Positions 22,761 to 50,500 of a stretch of 64,000 nucleotides of DNA are shown here, in pieces. The stretch is from Numida meleagris (Eukaryota; Chordata; Aves; Galliformes; Numididae). The DNA lies in NCBI RefSeq assembly GCF_002078875.1, contig NC_034421.1, positions 1,063,955 to 1,127,954 on the forward strand, given 5' to 3'. Below the pieces are notes generated by a model. It searched no databases. It saw only the letters and a program-made list of their open reading frames with translations, and had not been told where the DNA came from. Positions within the stretch are counted from its first letter, which is position 1, and every line of letters starts with the position of its first letter. Position numbers and translations under genes: made by a program.

Positions 22761-23973
22761 GGCCCAGAGCAGGTGACCGTCGTTCACTGTGGATACGGCG
22801 ATTCTTAAAGCGCAGTGTGCCTCAGTCTGACCATGCCCGCAGGCAGACAGGCGTTATCTGTGTTCGTATCCATGTGTGATCACTTTAAAGGACAGGTAAA
22901 CGATCTGCACGTGGAAATACAGCGGGTTTTCTGCTTACACTAACCCTGGGTTTCACTGGCAATTACTTCAAGTATTAGTAGTGTGTTTAAGGATTATCTC
23001 ACTGCCATCTGTGCTTTCAAATAGAGTAACTCATCCAGCGTATTCAATTTTAATTAGCGCTGTTGCCATTTCTGTTCCCAACGTTTTTCACCAAGGGATC
23101 CTCCTTTCCAGAGGACGAAGGGCGAGCAGGGAGCCCGGCCAGCTGGGACCGCAGGTGCGCGGAGACCTCGGGCTGAGCGCCCGGCTCCCGCAGAGCGGCC
23201 GCCTGCCCCGCGGGACGCCGCGTTCTGCCGGCTCCTGCTCGGCCCGCAGCGCGGAGCCGCCCCCTGCAGCGCGCGGCTGTGTGGCGCGAGGACGCTGGCT
23301 CCCGCCGAAGCGCGGCTCGGCTCTGCTCTGCGCACGCGCGGCCGTCGCCTTGGTTTCCGGGCGGCGCGGGCCGCAGCGCGGAGCGGCGGGCGTTGGGGCG
23401 GTCCGTGCCGCTGGTTCTTGTATTGCAGGGCGGTGATCGCTGATCTGTGAAAAAAGTGGGGATTTGTGTGAGTACAGCTGTTGAAGCTGTCCCGGAGTCT
23501 TCATGTAAGTCTCACCCGGCGAAGTGGCCTTGTTTCCGTGAGCTGTGAGGGCTGTGTTGAACCCGCAGCCCTACAGAAGCTAAGCTCCAGGGAGCTCTGG
23601 CAGCTGGAGCTGTGCAGGGGCCCAACAGGCTGTCCTCACAGCGAAACGGGGTTTGGCCTTTGCACGTGATTGAATCCAGACCCTAAAAACAAACCCGGGA
23701 CAGACGGGCAGCTTTGCATAGCAAAAAGAAATCTGCTGATGCCGTTGGAGTGCTCTGGGAGGTTGACCCCGGGTCTGGGTGCTCCAAACTGAAGCTCTGA
23801 GGAGTTACTGTAATTCCAGTGAATACGGTCAAGGAAAGCCTCACGATGCAGCCGGCTGGGTTGTCTGGGGGTTGGTGTCTGTTTGTTTTTTGTATTAGAT
23901 AGAGGGAAAATCTTTGCATAAGAAGACAGTAGGCACTCAGTAAGAAAGCAGAGGCTGAGACATCTCAGCGGTT
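22761..23973 (+). promoter_or_regulatory. PMS2-RSPH10B spacer with the RSPH10B CpG-island promoter and 5' UTR
   Basis: A CpG-rich block at about 23100-23430 is the likely RSPH10B promoter. At its 3' edge, GTCGCC-TT-GGTTTCC (about 23342) is a degenerate match to the RFX X-box half-site pattern of ciliary genes. A candidate 5'-UTR donor GTGAGT lies at 23468. A pyrimidine-rich acceptor ends at AG 23897-23898, so the coding exon probably starts at 23899. Splicing of the leader is inferred from these signals only. Confidence 0.55.
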
Positions 23974-37635
<13,662 letters not shown>

Positions 37636-38290
37636 ATCTTCTGAGATCTGCTGAAGCGACAAGCATGTAAGTGTTCTTTGAAGGAAACAAACAAACAAAC
37701 CAAAACCCACACCAAATGACACTTGCACTGGCATCTAAATCCCGAGTGCTATAAAAGTGAGATTTGCTGTTTTTAGAAGGAAACTGAACTTCAGGGCAAG
37801 CTGTGTGTTCTTAAACAAAGGGGCTTAGGAAAAAGCATATGTAGACAGTTATATAAAGTGCAACCCTCTGCATAAATAAACAAAACTATCTGAGCAGTCA
37901 GCATTCGACTATTAGCTAAAACTTGTATCAGTGTTAAGGCGATCTAGAACTTATATTCCCTATCATGACAGTACTGCTAAAGTAAACAGTTTCATGTTCA
38001 ATCAGTTTTACTTACATGAAGTCAGTCAAATAATTATTTTTTGTGGTCTAGGATGATTGTGTTTGGGGAATACTTGGAGGCAGGAATTTGACAACAAAAG
38101 AGGTAAATCAGGATGAAGCAGGAGTTGTTAAGAACGGGTCAGCCTAGAAATGGAGCTAGAAAGTGACTTGTTCAGAGATCATTTGTAACCAGCCTCGTTT
38201 CACATGGCATCATAGCATGACTTCCTGCCAATCTTCTACAAATAAACACAGAGATCAAAAGATGCCCTTAAAAGTGTAACAATCATTAGT
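37636..38290 (+). terminator. RSPH10B 3' UTR and convergent gap to CCZ1
   Basis: AATAAA occurs at 37875-37880, 240 bp after the RSPH10B stop. A second one lies at 38241-38246. Use of the second would bring RSPH10B transcripts to within a few tens of bases of the CCZ1 cleavage site, whose signal is at 38291-38296 on the other strand. I see no other feature here. Confidence 0.65.
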
Positions 38291-38296
38291 TTTATT
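38291..38296 (-). terminator. CCZ1 poly(A) signal AATAAA
   Basis: TTTATT on the + strand is AATAAA for CCZ1, about 260 bp beyond its stop codon (38559-38561). Confidence 0.65.
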
Positions 38297-38558
38297 TTCC
38301 AGTAAAATATTCACGTAACATCAGAATGGAATGGTACAGGTGAATTCAGACTGGTTTTTAATTTGTTTGCACATACATAAACATTTTTAAAATCTAGAAA
38401 TTTTATCATCAGTTTACAGATTTTAGTAGAAATTTTGATTCTTACAAAGCAAGTATTGCTTTACTATTGTCATTATTCCAGTCAATAATATGACTAATAA
38501 CTTTTCATGTTGAACAAGTGTCTGACATTGACATCTTTATAAATCAGTCCTTTGCAGA

Positions 38559-41500
38559 TCAATCCAAGAAGAAAATATTATTAAACTGTGTTGCACAAAG
38601 TTTCTTCACTTCCTCTGTAAAACAAACAAAAAACCCAACATTTTTAGAAATCATTGTGATATTTTACAGGATCCTCTGTGTAAGAGCCAGGGCTAGCATC
38701 TAGTAGAATATAATTAAATAGACAAAAAAAAAAAAGGGAGGTTCTGCTACAGAAATTTTTGTTTTCAGTAAGAGAAAATTGAGTCAAGCCAGAAGTTTCA
38801 GTCTGAAAGATGAGATTTAGGTGGCAAAAGTGTAAATGATGAGGAGTTGCCTGGACCATTTGTCTTGTCGAACTTTTACACTGCAACAGCAGAATACCTG
38901 GCTTCCACACAAGGAGTATTTTGTAATTCCTTTTCAGAGGAAGAGGGATTACTGGACTCTGTTACAATAAATCAAGATGGCAAAGCTTTTGCTTTTTGCA
39001 GTTTGGCAGACAATGGTGCAGGGGTAGCAGTATTTCCTGAGTGTAAAAGGCACACAAAGAAACAAGCACTGTTTCTGTATTATAGATTCGATCCTGAAGA
39101 ACAGCAACAGTCATTATGTAAACCATGCAACCATCTTCTCTTCCTGAAATGTAGATTATTATGCTGTCAACTTAGAAAAATACTAATTAATCCTTTCCTA
39201 TCATCCATGTGAGAGTACTGCCTCGTATTAAAACACAGAGTCCCAAAATTGGTGCAAGTAATACTCAAACTACTCCTCCTCTTAAAAAAAAAAAAATCTA
39301 TTTAAAAACTTACTGCATCTTCATGTTCATTTGCCCTTTAAGAGTAAATCAGTCTTCAAAAAGCATTACAAATAGGCAATAACATTATGAATATCAATGA
39401 CAGGAGAGACATGATGTATAAAAAACCTACTACTGGATCACTGACAAAAGTCAGATATAAATATTTTCAAGTAATACACTTCATTAATTGCTCCTCAGCT
39501 CCACAGAGTACCTCTCTATTTTCAAGGAGGAAGAATAACTGATTAAGTATTCAGCAGACATACTTAAATGATGCTGCTACTTTTTCATAGCTGACGGAAG
39601 GCAGACTAAAACCTTATGGCAACTTACCTTGTCTTGGCTGTCTTAGATCACTCTGTCCCTAGATTTTGGGTCAGATGGATTTCACTATTTCTCCACAGAC
39701 AGATATTTTAATAGTAACTGTATTTAAAGGTAATAAAAACCAATCCTTACCGTTAACTTCAATCAGATTTGCATTTTTCTGATTCAAAATAACATACAAT
39801 TCTCGCTGGTCAGACTTTTTCCCAACTACCCAGTAATCACTCATTGCCTTCACAATAATTTCCTCATCTTCATCAACTCTGAAAGAAGTTTCAGAAAGTA
39901 AAGAAGGTGATGGCAGACTGATTTTCAACACTTTTCAATTGTACTAGTAATTATGAATGATGTCCTAATTTGTTGGGTTTGTATAGTATAGGAGATACTA
40001 ACAGAGTACTAACTTTAGCATAATTCATCAATTCAAGATGAAAACTTCAAAAATAAGCTGCACAGAATGATTTGGTCATCTAAGGACACAGTTCTTAATT
40101 TGGCTGCTGGCCAACCAGTCTGCTACTCTGAAGAAAGCACCTATCTTCCATGAAGTTAAGGACACACTTCAAACATTATCCTGCTACTGTGACCAGAGAA
40201 CAGGGGGACATGCTGTGATGACACTAGGCTCTCACATATCAAGTTGTTGAACCTATAACTCAACCATGCTGAAAAACCAGGTGTGTTATATAAGGCTGTC
40301 ACTAACCCAGTACTTCCATAATATGCAACTTTTTGATTTAAAGAAAAACTTGTCCTTACGCTGAGTGGGACAATTGCTAGTCCCTAGTTAGGGGTATAGA
40401 CCTCACAATCATTTTGTAGTGATAGGAAGGTCTCTTCACCTTGCAGTAGGTAAGAGGATACAATTTACAGAAAGCCAGTTACATTTTCTAGGAGTAGTAC
40501 AGTAATAACTGCAAGGTTTGTATTTCAGCTATTGTCCAGTCCCTAAAAGCAGCCAGCTATTTCAGAGGAGCGTACGATACAACAGGGGTCAAACAGATGA
40601 GATATTTTCTAATATAGTATAGAGGCCCCGGTCCTCCCTTTAAATTATTTGTTTTAAAAGGACAAGAAAAGTTTATGTATGACATACTACTTCTAACCAC
40701 TACAAAATATTAAGTAAGACCACCAGAACAAAGTCTATCGTACAGAGCTGTGAAAGTCATCCATGTCAAAAAGGCGTGGAAGCTTCACAAATTAAACAAA
40801 AAATCTCATTGACAGAAGGACTTAAAAGAGTATTTAATAGTTGAGCGTTACCTAGAGAAGTCACTGTTGATGTCACCAAGAATCTTCATGAGGTCAGGAT
40901 GTACAGATGCAAGTGATACACTGGGTGTTTTCCTCATGTGAATGGTACTCTTCTCCGCAAGGTTCATGTGGTTGAAGTAGATGAACTTAAACTGAGGCTC
41001 CTTCTCAGCCCTAGGAAGATTCAGAAAAAGGAATTGACTTGCAAATACTGCCCGGGTACATAAGCACAAGGCTCAGAGAGAACAGTTATCAGCTAGCCAG
41101 TGTAAAACTGAGACATCCTGAAGTTATTTTCACATTGAAGACCCTAAGTAACGTTTGTGGCAAAGTCAAACTTCATTTCAGTACTTAAACAAATGAAAAA
41201 AAGATAAAAAACAACAACCAGTTTTTCCTCTTCTTGGGGTACTACGAAATAGACACTGGAGTCTGAGAACCTAATCCCCATTTTTTTCTCCACTGCTTTG
41301 TTTCCTTGCCCCGTGGTTTAAACAGAGGCTTAGTCTTTAACTGATTGGGAATCTTCCATTCACCTCTTTATGTTTTCTACCATAAAAAGAAAGAACTCTG
41401 CCTTGATCAATGCAATTAAATATTCCATCATCAGTTGTGTGGCCAGGTGAGGCTATTTGCAAACTCCTCCTCTCCATTTTCTCTTTTATTACGGTAATAT

Positions 41501-44500
41501 AAAATATGTCACAGCTGTAATTCTGTAGAAGCCACAAGAAATTTAAATTGGAAAAACCTGGCTATAGCAATTGGTACTTCAGGCTATGTATTATTCAGAA
41601 TGAAGGAGATACTGCGATGACACCAGTCACCTTAGCAAACAACTAGATACACTTTCTCTCTGTCACTCCAATGCATTAGTTTCAAGAAACTGTATCATGT
41701 TTTCAGGACACCATGGCATTAAACTTTAAAAGAGTTAAAGCAGCCAAAGCCAGTCCCAGGTAACATAAAAAGACCCCCAAGTTTAATGATTTAGCAGGTT
41801 GGCACAATTACAAGTGCACCTGGCTCTATACCCTGCAGTTTTGCTGATTTGGTGTGATATCCGTATATAAATTCAGTCACGCACCTATCTTTGGTTCAGT
41901 TTATCTTTTGGTGTTGTATGTGACAGCTGTTTTTGGTTCCACAGCTCCAAATCTATCTAAAAATAATTCATTTGATATGAAGAATCAGCTGTAGTTCTAA
42001 GATAAATTTTCTAAGTTTTCTAAAGCATTAACACCTTTTTACACTTGGCTTTCTTTGTTACCTTAGTCCTGCAAAATATAAAAATAGTAAAACAATTTTT
42101 ACTCACCTACCATACATGGAAAAAACCCGTAATTCTGCATAAAAGTACTATAACTGTAAAGCTTACTTACACTGTAACTAACAGATAATCCACTCACTAG
42201 GAAAAAAAACCAAAACTCGCAGCATTTCTAACTGTACAACTGAAGTCCTTCCAGTATCTGCAACTACTTCTATCTTGTAACATCATTCCCACAAAGAACA
42301 GAACCCAGCTTCAGAATCCTGAATAACCCTTCTAATATACATCAGCCTGGCAGAGCCTGTGGCAGCCTTGGCTCAAAATCAATAGGAGGGAAGCTGTCTT
42401 TTCTGCTCTCCCGTGACTCTTCTATTGGGTTAATGCAGCATGGAAAAAAATAAAAATCTTGGACAGCTGGAAGAGGAGAAACGGGAATATGGGACAGGAG
42501 TTGAACCTGCAGGAGTTTAAAAACAAACTAACAAACAACACAAAACCACGAAACCCACCCCACCCTCTCAGCCTGCCCTACAGCTGGGGCAGGAGCTATG
42601 ATAATGGAAGCATTTCTCTCCCAGGCCTCAGTGCCTCAAATGGGCAAGAGGAAAGAGATCACAACAACTTGGAACCAAGGCACTATCTCAACATGATGAA
42701 GACTAGAACATCAGTCCTGTGGAAAACACTCTTCACCTAGCCAGGCTACTTTCAAGTAGACTGTAGTGGATGCTTCCAGGTCTTTGCCCAGAAAAGCTAG
42801 GTTAAGCAAAGCCTGCTCCTCTGTTTATAGGCTCCATCTTCCACTTGTTTTAAGGGCCACCGTGAACAGCCCGTTATGTCCTGATGTACAGATACAATAC
42901 TTCTACAAATAAAGAACACAGAATAATACAAAGCAGCTTGTGAAAGATCAGACTTCACTTCTATGCCCTTGTCTCAACCAACAACTCAGTAAGACCTCTG
43001 GGCTATCTGAGAGACACAGCATGGATTTCTAACAGAGCTAGGAGTTACATTCTCTCTGTTCAAGCTGTAAGTAATTGTGCCTAAGGAAACATTCAGACGT
43101 TTAGCCACGTCAACAACCACTTGATGGGAAAAAATAAAGTTCTTTCTTTCTAACATTATAGAAAGCAGCAGTCTGGGAAAGCAGAAGTCAAAGGAAATCA
43201 ACAAAAGAAAGGCGGTGGGCACAAAGCCAGCCGTGGTTTTTTTCTTCAAGAAACTCAAATGTTCTAATTGCCCAGGGGCTGTTTCTGAACTTTAAGAGAT
43301 TCTGTCTTGCTCAAGAAAAGCTGGGAAGTGTAAACTGAAGTTAAGGTTTTACAGGAACTGCTGCTTCATTATGTCAACATGTGGGGAGATGGACAGTAAA
43401 AACGCAGACTGAACTGACAGTTTTCTATCTTGTACGTACCCTGCAAGCACAGTAACCCACAGAGCTGTGCATCTCCACTGGTCAGCTAATTTCACGTTCA
43501 CATATGAAAGAAGCAGAATGCAAATATTCTATCTGCTATACCTGAATAATCTGTTACAACTTGGGAATGAGGTGGCAGAACCTTAATTGATAACAGTTAA
43601 GAATTACTATCTTAATGTTCACATGATTTTTTTGCAGCAGTTCTACATGTAAAGGAAAAAGGTTTCAGCTAGGCAACAAACATTCATTCCTGTATAAATA
43701 ACATGCATGTCATTGCTTCAGGGAGACAAGAATATGCAACAACAGGAGCTTTACAAATGTTTAAGGTACAGAAGGGTAGATGAACGTCGTTTAAGATACA
43801 CAGCTAACTCAATGCTTTCAACATTTAGGATCATGTATAAGCAGTCCATTCAGCCTAATTTGTAACCAACTAATAGAAGACTGTGACAGAAGCAGAAATG
43901 TAGTACAAACCCTGATATTCTCTTGTTGATGTTGTATTGTTCACATATGTCTGATGCTAACACAGTGAGCTGAGGCCCAACAATGCTGTCCAGCTTACGG
44001 CAAAACTCCAGTGTGGGTGGAATTGAAGCTAGAGGGTACGTAAAGAAAAGGGAGATGTGAGATTCTGTTCCCACAGTAGAGGGTACAATTTCTGTAGTTG
44101 CTTTTCTTAAACATCATTGGAGGCTCTAGGACCAATTTCTCTTTTAATTACACTCATACACTTTGCAAATCATCCATAAAGTTAACTTTAAGCAATATTT
44201 AGTCATTTTATTGTGTAAACTGAATTACCTATGCCATTGGAGCAAAATCAAAAGACTGATAAAAGCACTCAGGAAGAAGAACCTAAAATAAGAAATTAAC
44301 TTAAAACTTGTTTTACTCTTGAAAAATACTTATGCATTTTTTACTAACTGTGTCTCACTTAAGAAGTGATACTAGTAGGTACTTACCATCAATCATAAAG
44401 CAGACAGCTGCACTCATGGCCTAGAATGAAAAAAAGTTAAAAAAAAAATTATAACAGGTTACTTCAGCTACCTCAAATAAATGGCAGTATTTCAGTGAAG

Positions 44501-47500
44501 TCACACATTGGTCAACCAGTTTTTAAAAAACTATTACTAAGAATTCACCCAGTTTAAAGGTAACCCATCAACAGGACAATCTCTTTGCAATCCTCCATAA
44601 CACAGGATAGTTACAATTTTAAGGCTCAGCACAGTTTACAGGGTTTAAGTAGGAGAAATGTAACATGTATTAATAAACACATTCTATGCAAGGACATATG
44701 TCTGCTAGGAACATCCTCCTCCCTGCTTAATACAATATAAAGCCAAGTATGAAATCATGAAGTTGAAGGCTGGTATTTGCTTCTGATAAAACATTGTTAT
44801 TTTGAGGAGGGTACAAGAGCGAGGAAAAAAGGATTCAGGCTTTAAAGCTTCTTGCTCGAAATTCCAAAGAGTTTTCTGTCTCTTTAATCTGGTCCTATCA
44901 ATTCATGTCTGTAAGCAATTCACAAGTATTTCACATCACTGATTTCCTCACTGTATATAGATCCTTAAATTTGAGGAATAATTGCAGAGAAAAATGCAAT
45001 ACCTTATAAACAATTAGATGAAGCTCTTCATAAGTGTCATCAGTGTTAACAAATATTTTGGGGAATCGGCATTTTGCTTCTGGATCATTAAGATTTAAGG
45101 GTCCAGTAAGAAACCTAAAAAACAATTCAATGGCTCAGATGTGGTACATTCTTGTATTTCAGTGTTTCTTACTTAACAGATGTTTGTGAAGTTAGCAACT
45201 GCTCCCATGTTTGAGTAGGTCTGAATACAATGAGTATCGAGCTATCCAGAGAAGCACAGAGCCCTTTTTCACTGCTGCTGGGAAAGCCTGCATCCTCTGC
45301 TTTCCACCAGCAGCTTTATGTAGAACAACAGTGTACTAGAGGAACTTTACTAACTTTAAGGGGAAAACCAGGAGAGCACGTGCCATTGCTTCAATACCAA
45401 CAGACTACACTAAATCAGACAAAGGGGATTACAGTGTTTAAAGAAAGATGTCCAAATCCACAATTATTCAAATGTTGCCCAGCTGCTTACATGCCCACCC
45501 TGACACACCGAGTGCAGTATCACTAGATGCATGCACCTTTGTCTCAAGTGCCCGACTGAAAGGAATTGTCTGGAGCGCGGCCAAAACTTTTCATGCAGTA
45601 CATTAAGAACAGTGGGGAAGAAAAGGCTTAATTACTGTTACTGCATACTTCTTTTTCTTTTCTTTTTTTTTTCCAGAGGTAAGGTTTTACTTTGTGCTGA
45701 CTACTGTGTGACCTGTGGAATAAAATACACGTGGAACATGCACCCCAAAATAGACTGATTCCTCAAACATTTTGCCCTTGAGGGAAGCAGCAGTAGATGG
45801 TGCAAGTTATTAAGAGCTACCTTCCGTAATGTTGTAGATTTCCTGGCATTTCAGCCCGTATTGGAGAATCTCTTCCTGCTAACTGAAGCAAAGAGGAACA
45901 AGAAAAAACAGCTTAGAGGTATTTCCTGTTCATTTTTTTGTGGACCGCCTCTAAATCATACCAAAGCAAACCATTTACAGAAAATAACACTTGGCTAAAG
46001 TGCAAGAGTTGCTGACAGGGCATTCAGATTTTGCATTTATTAATTTTTAAATGTAACTTATGGAGCTCTGCCAGGCTGGGGGGAATAGGGAGGGTAACTA
46101 ACTCCTTGTCTTAATGGCATTTCACGCTGAAACAAACACTGTAAGTCAAATGTCCTCTATTGGAAAAGCTCACTAAAAGCTACAGAAGCTTGCTTTGCAG
46201 TTATGGGAGATGAAAAGGTTCTGCCAATAAGGCTTGAAGACTTCTGAAATTCACTTCAAGCAGCTTGACACTTCAACTCATCAAGCACTGAGCTGCTAGA
46301 CAAAGACTCGGAGGCCAGTTAGGAGTTCCTAAGATACTGTATGTCAAAATTGCTGTATTTGATCAACGATGTATTGACTACATAACAACACATGACTTAC
46401 TCACCTTAAAAATGTTACAAGTGTTAATATGCATACTTATCGTACCTCAGGCTCCATGTGTCTTGGGAACAGAGATGTTGTGAGATACTTGTACAAAATT
46501 CTCATATCGTCTTGTTCCAGTCCACTCCTAGAACACAGGGAGATGGAAAAATGCAAATTATGTTTGTCCTGTAGTGCTCAGGTCACACATTGTCCCCCTA
46601 ATCACAACCTAGGTGGCAAAATAGAACTAGGGTAGGTAGCAGCATTTCAGTGTCTTGGCAGATTAAGCTCAGAATATTCATTTTCTTTAAAATGCTATTT
46701 CATTTCTCAAATTCAAAACACATCCAAGTTTGCTTTAAAATAGAGTCACTTCTCCTGCTACTAAACCATATTCAGTGTCATAATTATGTAGCACGAGCAG
46801 AAAGTAGAGTTCTTGTTTTTTTTTAATCTTTCCCAAAAGAAACAAGATTTCTCATCTGAAACACAGTTCAACACTTATGTGAACCTTCAAAAAATAAAAT
46901 ATTTAGCTGGAAGTGAAGCACTATGCCCTGAACAGCTGTGCCATGCCAGTAAATACCCCCCAGATCCCACAGAATAAATTATTGAAGTACCTACCAGATC
47001 AGCTGATCATTGTAGAGAAATGCAGTATATTTGACTATGTTTAGGCTTTCTTCCATCCTATTAATAAATGACTGAATTTTCAAGTAAGTCATTTTATCCA
47101 GTGGAAAGAAGCTGATTCCACAAAATACATCCAGCAGATCACAAGACTGTAAGTGCAGTGTCTGCAAGTACTAAGAGAATAATGGCCGTTGTTTTTGAGA
47201 ATTCAGAAAGCTTCCAATGTGTAGATTTAAATGACAAATTTGAGCCTAATCCCCTGTAATCTAGGCTAAGGACCCCAAAAAACTTTCAATTCTGCTTGAG
47301 CAAAGTTTTTCTTAATGTGTCAGCATGATTCCATGATTACTGTTATTTCATCAGCTGGCTTTTAAGGCCAGCTCAAGATCCTTATGAGAGGATAAGAAAG
47401 CGCAGCCTATCATACCAATGATTAATTTCAGACGTGACTCTGTAGAAATTAACAGATGAGCTTGTAACGTGCAAAAGAAAAGATTATTCTCTTTCCTGAT

Positions 47501-50500
47501 AGTGCCTTTAAAATCTCTGGGTAAAGCTGTCTAGCATCCTGCTCTGTGCAAGATGAGTTGGCCAATGGCTCCCTCTACAGTCATTTCACATTACCTAAAA
47601 AATTACTTCACTCCTCAGAACTGCACGTTACTACAATAACAGACTAGTAGGAAAAGGTCAACAAAAGCTAGATCACAGCTTAAATCTCATTTTCTTTCAC
47701 AGTTTCAGTGCTGACCAAGCCTGCCATCAATGTTTGGCCAATTAATTCCTTCAACAGAATGATCTGCATGAAAGCTTTTTCTAAGCATTTCTAATTCCCC
47801 AGCAGAAAGAGGAACAGATTTTCCCTTGGACTTCTTGGTTATACAAATCTCAGTGCCTGCTGTTTTATCTTCAGTAGGAACTTAAAGAGGAAAGTAACAT
47901 TTCTGGATTAAAATCTATTGCTTCCCTTTTTGCCATTCTCTACTTTTTAATTTAGTCTAGAAAAAGTAGGCAGCAGCTAATTCAACAAGCACTCCTTGTG
48001 CTGTCAGGGTTTATTCTAGGGCCTACTTTAGTCTTACAAAAAACAAACAAACATGCAGACAGACAAAACTCCAAAATGAAACAAAAACCCACAAAGAGAA
48101 CACATTTTTTTAAACACCAGTCTAAAATGACTACACTCCATCTTTATCAGAAATATCAGTATTCAGATCTCTGTGACAGTTAGGCTGACTAACTGCTGGC
48201 AGCAGTCCTCAGCTTCCTTCTGTGCAACAGACACAGGGATACCATCTTCTAACGCCAGCTTGATGAAACCTTTCATGTCAAAACAAAAATTTGCTGGACG
48301 TGACCACTTTATTTGGAAGTTACATGAATAATATTTAATTGACTTCCTGCTCAGAAATAGGTTTTGCTTTCCATCTTTTTGCTCAACCATTTGCTTTTCA
48401 AAATTGAAGTTAAATACTGAAGACGAGTTATAACCAAGGCTTTCTTTCCTTAAACCTTATCAGGCACGGCTACTGATCCCACACAGGATAAAATATTAGT
48501 TAAATATCACTGCTACCCATTACCTCACAGTACTAAGGGACTTGAACGTCAGTGCATGCAGGCTGTGGAGTCACCATCCCCAGATATTTTCAAGAGTCAA
48601 GGAGCCAAAGCCACATGTAATCGAGTTTTAATTCAGTGTTACCCTGCTTTAAGCAGGTGGCTGAACTGGATGACCTCTTCAGGTTCTTTCCAATCTGAAT
48701 CATTCTTAACAGATTCTCAAATATGTCAGTACAGTATTATCACACTTAACCAATTCAAATTTAAAGCAGAATTTCTAAAGAATGAACATCATTCTGTCCA
48801 AAAAAAAAAATCCAACAGCTACGCTGTTCTATCAAGCCATAACTCATCTTGAGGTTCAATTCCTTTAAAGAATCTACCATGTTAGTAGCAAGCAAGAATT
48901 ATTTGGAAAAAGTGAATAACCAGCCTTTCTGTGTTGTTGCTGCCTCTCTCTCACTGCCCATGCATTACAATCACACTGAAGCCATTTAGAGAACATTTCT
49001 GCATTTTATTCCCAATGCACCATCATACTGTATGTGGTCTTACCCGGTGGAAGAATTTCTCTAGTCTCTCCTTTAGAACTTTTACACCTCCATCTTCCAT
49101 TGCTTTCAGAAACGTGCCATTGAAAAGCTAGCGATTAAAAGGAGTCAGTCAGTTGTGTAGGTGCTTTAATTTCTTGCAACTCAACCACGAATGTGGCTTG
49201 ATTACAATACAGCTCATGTTCCTCACTACTGCAACTCTGCATAGATCCAAATGTGCCCCTTGATTGGGAAAAGTCTTTCGGATTTGCAGTCTAGGTACAT
49301 ATAGTAGTAGGGTCAGAATTAAAGAAGGAAATGAAATTCTCTATTAGTAGCAAAGTTATTTGTCTGTGTTGCTTAAGCATCTTATTCTCTTATTTTCCAA
49401 AAGTCAGATCGATGGCCTTTATTCAGTATTCAATACTGAATAGCCATAAATAATACCTAATACCATCAAAATCAAGTGGACTTGACAGAAATTAGAGGGC
49501 TTTTATTTTTACAGTAAGCTAATGAACTAATGCTGGCAATTGCAACAGCCAATTTTTTCTCTTCCATCACCACGAATACAGCTTCAGGAAGAGAGCAGCC
49601 AACAACAGTGAGCTTGCACATCCAGATGGTATCATGAGGATTTCCTCCACTGCCCAGAAAAGCCTTTGCGTTATTAACCCTACCTTGTACATGCTGTAGC
49701 ACTGCTGCAGGACTGAACTATAAACCTTGTCCTGCAGAAAACAGAGCACGGCATTAGTGTAAGCAGAAGTAGTATTTCAAATATTTTGGCTGAGCTACAC
49801 ATAAATTCAAATAAAAATTAAATTTTCAAAGAGCAGGCACATGCACAAATTAGTGAAACTGATCTTTGGAAATGTACACAGCATTTCCAGTAAGCATGTA
49901 GAAATTACTTTATATCTATAAGCTACAAGAGTGAGCCCCCTCACATTTAGTACCAAAAGCATTATTAACTCGCACACAAGATATCAGTTACAAATACTGA
50001 ATTTCCCTAAGGCCACTGGTTAATTAAAATTATCTTATTTCTGACTGTTTTTTCTTCTTTCTCGAGAAGAAAACAACTTGGGTATTTCTGAAGATACTCT
50101 TACAATGCAATATAACTGATTAAAAACGGAGGAGAAGAAAAAAGAAAATCAGTATTACCAGCAATTCTTCTTCCTGGTACTCGTAGACTGGCTTTCCATC
50201 TTTGTGTTTTTCTATTATGGGGTTTCGTACAACCTAGAAAGTAGAACAGGCTGGCATTAGACAATGCAGAATGCATTGAGAACATTCTGATGCGATGTTT
50301 TAGAAACGTGCGTATCATGTGCATAAGTACCATGACCATCCAGAAGTTCTCTTCAGGTTCATGGAAAAACTGCCTATTCTTCTGTGTATGTAGGGACTTG
50401 GCGGGTTTTGTTGGACTAAAGGTCCTGGAAAGAAAACATATATGTAGATATAGATACACACGTACGCATGCAAAAAGAAAACATATACGACTGGGAAGTT

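Noticed and set aside
23054..23504. Open frames of 93-151 codons around the RSPH10B promoter
   Set aside because: Compositional artefacts of the CpG island; no initiation context or homology that I can recognise.
42459..42740. 93-codon + strand open frame in the intron between CCZ1 exons 13 and 12
   Set aside because: No recognised domain, antisense in an intron, no promoter or splice support.
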